DNA of 64,000 bases, taken from positions 62,001 to 126,000 of the forward strand of contig NZ_VIRW01000007.1 of assembly GCF_009760905.1 (NCBI RefSeq), read 5' to 3'. This document shows, in pieces, positions 61,028 to 64,000 of the stretch. The DNA comes from Chitinibacter sp. GC72 (lineage in GTDB: Bacteria > Pseudomonadota > Gammaproteobacteria > Burkholderiales > Chitinibacteraceae). Both the position numbers and the translations under genes were made by a program. A model generated the notes under the pieces. The model was not told the DNA's origin. It did no database searches and was given only the letters and a program-made list of their open reading frames with translations. Position 1 is the stretch's first letter. The number at the start of each line of letters is the position of its first letter.

Positions 61028-62926
61028 ATGCTGCGCTCGTTTTTTAACAGTGACTCAAGCATTCAGCGTATTCGCCAGTATCGATTGGCACACTTTATCA
61101 GCATCGCCATGTTGGCCATCCTGATCAGCGCCACGCAGAATGCTTTTTTTGGCAACTGGCATAACGCCAGCCTGCTTGGGATCGCTTTTCTGGTTATCTC
61201 CCTGTCGCTGCTGCTCGTCAGACGCTCGCATTACGAATCGGCCTCGATACTTTTTTCGCTATGCCTTACCGGGATGATCGCCAGCATACACTGGACCAGC
61301 TCCGGTCTGTATGGTCCGGCCATGCTGGTCTATCCGGCCATTCTGGTCTTTACCGGCCTGCTGTGCGCACCGTGGCTGTTTGCACTGCAATTTGTACTGA
61401 TCATGTCGCACCTGAGCGCGCTGATTTTTGCCGAAACCCAGGGCTGGCATGTATCCAAAGTCATGCCGGTGGATTTGAGTTTCTGGATCGATCTCAGCTT
61501 GATCATGAGCACGGTGGCCATCAGCGTTGGCCTGATCATGAAGGATTTTCGCCGTACTCTGGCCGCTTTGCATTCAGAGAATGAACGCGTTTCCAAATCG
61601 CAAAAAGAAGTCGAATTTCTGGCCACGCATGACACGCTGACGGGGTTGCCCAACCGTGTGCTGGCGCGTGACCGCTGTACCCATGCATTGGCGCTCAATC
61701 AGCGTCACCAGAGCCATACCGCGCTGCTGTTTATTGATCTGGATAATTTCAAAACCATCAATGATTCACTGGGGCACGCCGAAGGCGATCAATTGCTGGT
61801 CATCATGGCCGAACGCCTGCGCTCCTGTGTGCGCGCCTCGGACACAGTGTCGCGCCAGGGGGGTGATGAGTTTCTGATTATGCTCGACCAGATCAGCGAC
61901 GATCGCATCGCAGCAGAAATCGCCGAGAAAATCATCCAAAGCCTGTCACAACCGCTAACACTGCGCCACCTGAGCATTACGGCTACCTGCTCGATTGGCA
62001 TTGCGATTTCCGACCAGCATGTCACCGATTACGACCAGTTGATGCAACGCGCCGATATGGCGATGTACAAGGCCAAAGCTGCCGGGCGTAATGGCTATCG
62101 CTTTTACGACGAAGGCATGAATACCAAAGCCACCGAGCAGCTGCAGCTGGCATCCAAAATGCGCGTCGCACTGGGGCGATCCGAATTTACCTTGCACTAC
62201 CAACCGCAGTTTGACCTTAAAAGCGGCCGGATTATCGGCGCTGAGGCGCTGGTGCGCTGGCGCCACCCCGAGCTGGGTCTGGTGCCGCCGGGCAAATTTA
62301 TCCCGGTGGCCGAAAACTCGGGCCTGATTGTGGAAATGGGCGAATGGATTGTGTTTGAAGCCTGCCGACAAGCCAAGGAATGGTACGACGAAGGCCTGGG
62401 GTCCATCGTGGTCGGGATTAATATCTCGCCCATCCAGTTCCGCCGTGGCGATGTGGAAAAACTGGTGTCTACCGCGCTCAAACTGACCCAGTTGCCGCCC
62501 GAGCTGGTCGAGCTGGAGCTCACCGAATCGCTGCTGCTGGAAGACTCCGACCACCTGAAAATCATTCTGCAGAACCTGCGCAGCCTGGGGCTTAGCTTCT
62601 CGATCGACGACTTTGGTACGGGTTATTCAAATCTGAGCTATCTGAAACACTTTGAGGTGGAGCGCCTCAAAATCGACCAATCGTTTATCCGCCGCCTGAC
62701 CGAGGACGCGCACGATGAAGCCATCGTCAGCGCGATTATTCAGGTGGCCAACAGCCTGGAGCTGCAATTGATCGCCGAGGGGATTGAAGATCAGTCCACG
62801 CTGAACCGGCTGATCGAACTCGGCTGCGCCCAAGGTCAGGGCTACTACTGGTCACCCGCCATTCCGGCCGCAGAATTCAAACAATTTGTCCTTCGTCACC
62901 AAGCCCAAGCTCACCATGTACCTTAG
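61028..62926 (+). CDS. Membrane GGDEF-EAL protein
   Basis: 632 residues. Five or six membrane helices (about 20-180) form an integral sensor, followed by a GGDEF domain (intact GGDEF at 278-282 and I-site RASD five residues before) and an EAL domain (EALVRW from 406, ELTES, DDFGTGYSN). Both catalytic signatures are complete, so it could make or break c-di-GMP depending on signal. It overlaps the YhcH-family gene by 11 bp. Confidence 0.93.
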   Translation: MLRSFFNSDSSIQRIRQYRLAHFISIAMLAILISATQNAFFGNWHNASLLGIAFLVISLSLLLVRRSHYESASILFSLCLTGMIASIHWTSSGLYGPAMLVYPAILVFTGLLCAPWLFALQFVLIMSHLSALIFAETQGWHVSKVMPVDLSFWIDLSLIMSTVAISVGLIMKDFRRTLAALHSENERVSKSQKEVEFLATHDTLTGLPNRVLARDRCTHALALNQRHQSHTALLFIDLDNFKTINDSLGHAEGDQLLVIMAERLRSCVRASDTVSRQGGDEFLIMLDQISDDRIAAEIAEKIIQSLSQPLTLRHLSITATCSIGIAISDQHVTDYDQLMQRADMAMYKAKAAGRNGYRFYDEGMNTKATEQLQLASKMRVALGRSEFTLHYQPQFDLKSGRIIGAEALVRWRHPELGLVPPGKFIPVAENSGLIVEMGEWIVFEACRQAKEWYDEGLGSIVVGINISPIQFRRGDVEKLVSTALKLTQLPPELVELELTESLLLEDSDHLKIILQNLRSLGLSFSIDDFGTGYSNLSYLKHFEVERLKIDQSFIRRLTEDAHDEAIVSAIIQVANSLELQLIAEGIEDQSTLNRLIELGCAQGQGYYWSPAIPAAEFKQFVLRHQAQAHHVP

Positions 62927-63383
62927 CCATCTGCACCACCCGCAAGCGCCCTTGCCGCGCATCATTGAAACTGCGCTGGACTATTTGCGTAGCACTGACT
63001 TTAGCCAGATGGAGCCCGGCCGCTATCCGCTGGATGGCGAGCAGATGATCGCCATTGTACAAACCCCGCAAACCCAGCCTTGGGAAACCGGATTGCCCGA
63101 GTTTCACCAGCGCTATCTGGATATTCAATATGTGCTGGAAGGCGAGGAAATCATGGGCTATCACATCGCGCCGCACACGCCCGATCTGATGAAAGACCAA
63201 TTGGCCGAGCGCGATATTGCTTTTGTTCACCCGATCGAAGGTGAATCGCGCTTGCATTTAAGCGCTGGCATGTTTGCCATTTTCTTCCCGGGCGAGCTGC
63301 ACAAACCCTGTCGCAGCGTAACGCAATCGTGCACGATCAAAAAAGTCGTCATCAAAATCGACGCTAGCTTGCTTAGCGCATAA
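62916..63383 (+). CDS. YhcH/YjgK/YiaL family protein
   Basis: 155 residues. The HQRYLDIQYVLEGEE motif with its metal-binding His, and the FFPGELHKPC motif near the C-terminus, define the family (DUF386, cupin-like; includes N-acetylneuraminate anomerase YhcH). These proteins act on sugar anomers or related small molecules. The ATG at 62916 overlaps the end of the GGDEF-EAL gene by 11 bp; the frame is open from 62886. No sialic-acid genes are next to it, so the substrate is open. Confidence 0.88.
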   Translation: MYLSHLHHPQAPLPRIIETALDYLRSTDFSQMEPGRYPLDGEQMIAIVQTPQTQPWETGLPEFHQRYLDIQYVLEGEEIMGYHIAPHTPDLMKDQLAERDIAFVHPIEGESRLHLSAGMFAIFFPGELHKPCRSVTQSCTIKKVVIKIDASLLSA

Positions 63384-63391
63384 TCCACCAA

Positions 63392-63440
63392 GGGTATAGC
63401 CCTGCAGCGCAATATCAAAAAGCGCTACAGGGCTATACCT
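63392..63440. repeat. Palindromic element, intergenic copy before mnmA end
   Basis: Arms GGTATAGCCCTGCAGCGC (63393-63410) and GCGCTACAGGGCTATACC (63422-63439), 17 of 18 paired: the longest stem in the family here. It lies between the convergent YhcH-family gene and mnmA. Confidence 0.88.
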
Positions 63441-63448
63441 CTACAAAC

Positions 63449-64000
63449 TTACTGAATAATCCCGCCACCCAGGCAAACTTCATCCTTGTATAACACCATT
63501 GATTGCCCCGGCGTCACCGCCCATTGCGGCTCGTCGAACACCAGTTGCACACCACCTTCAATATGAGTGAGCGTGCAGGCGCTATCCTGCTGGCGGTAGC
63601 GCGTTTTGGCGGTATAGCGCCCCTCAAGCGGTGTTTCGCCCAGAATCCATGAGCAATCTTTGGCGACCAGCACCGGATTGAGCAGCAAGGGATGATCATG
63701 GCCTTGCACGACGATCAGCTCGTTGCGCTCCATATTCTTGCCGGCGACAAACCACGGCTCGGCGCTGCCTTTGGTGCCGCCGATGCCCAGCCCTTGGCGC
63801 TGGCCGAGCGTGTAATACATCAAGCCTTGATGCTCGCCCATCACCCTGCCTTCAGGCGTCACCATCGCGCCGGGTTTTTTCGGCAGATAGCGATTGAGAA
63901 ACTCGCGGAACGGGCGCTCGCCGATAAAGCAGATACCGGTCGAATCTTTTTTCTTCGCGTTCGGCAGATCAATCTGCTCGGCAATCACGCGCACTTCGGA
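63449..64000 (-). CDS. mnmA: tRNA 2-thiouridylase MnmA, C-terminal part
   Basis: About 183 residues are visible; the frame runs open to the window edge (the codons before the listed valine read SerGlu), so the N-terminal ATP-pyrophosphatase part lies outside. The visible part has the second catalytic Cys in [10 protein letters not shown], then [17 protein letters not shown] and the C-terminal beta-barrel. MnmA thiolates U34 of Lys, Glu and Gln tRNAs. The stop lies 9 bp from a palindromic repeat. Confidence 0.95.
   Translation of the reverse strand, partial: SEVRVIAEQIDLPNAKKKDSTGICFIGERPFREFLNRYLPKKPGAMVTPEGRVMGEHQGLMYYTLGQRQGLGIGGTKGSAEPWFVAGKNMERNELIVVQGHDHPLLLNPVLVAKDCSWILGETPLEGRYTAKTRYRQQDSACTLTHIEGGVQLVFDEPQWAVTPGQSMVLYKDEVCLGGGIIQ

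Overview
This window looks like ordinary chromosome of a Gram-negative betaproteobacterium, most likely order Neisseriales near the chitin-degrading Chitinibacter/Deefgea group. The grounds are a secreted GH18 chitinase with two chitin-binding modules, the block lptF-lptG / pepA-holC-valS, a Gcr-type 'recombinase' membrane protein, type IV pilins with sigma-54-like promoters, and many c-di-GMP and PAS signalling proteins. The placement is inferred from gene content, not from a marker gene. I saw no rRNA, tRNA or CRISPR array.

Layout. 1-3080: membrane glycan-transfer genes (end of a GT39-like protein, GtrA, a large GT-C-like protein). 3222-6385: a two-component system divergent from a MipA/OmpV porin-like protein. 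6550-8561: OafA-type acyltransferase and its membrane-anchored partner. 8771-12477: YkgJ, Gcr-like protein, 2OG oxygenase and an orphan SMI1/KNR4 protein. 12722-15459: an EamA transporter and nitroreductase under a divergent MarR regulator; the nitroreductase is split by an intact IS200/IS605 element. 15713-25515: diguanylate cyclase, glycine-zipper lipoprotein, metF, chitinase, chromate transporter, YiiX-like hydrolase and small proteins. 25556-29680: a ynbABC-like phospholipid operon with an extra acyltransferase. 30322-36526: cca, cysK, an output-less CHASE/PAS protein and ilvA. 36599-39798: a histidine kinase/HD-GYP pair. 39936-44438: hslU without hslV, then nrdD-nrdG behind FNR- and NrdR-like sites. 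44442-50383: pilins and pseudopilins, with an AT-rich two-gene insert between two paralogous pilins. 50491-64000: galE, lptG, lptF, pepA, holC, an acidic protein, valS, a GGDEF-EAL protein, a YhcH-family protein and the start-truncated mnmA.

The most unusual signal is a family of about 50-bp imperfect palindromes with arms near GGGTATTGCCCTG...CAGGGCAATACCC. I count about fifteen copies. Nine are intergenic. Six lie inside reading frames and are translated: in a transmembrane helix of a kinase, in the linker of a hydrolase-methyltransferase fusion, inside an acidic protein, and at the extreme C-termini of NrdD, MetF and an acyltransferase. This resembles the behaviour of Rickettsia palindromic elements, though the sequence looks unrelated.

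The second is the pilin island: a PmtA-type phosphatidylethanolamine N-methyltransferase overlapping an alkaline-phosphatase-superfamily head-group transferase, flanked by two pilins. It suggests a system decorating pili with methylated phosphoethanolamine or phosphocholine. Other points are a 173-bp MITE with perfect 18-bp ends, a 7-bp tandem repeat (16 full copies) before valS, and paired MarR operators.
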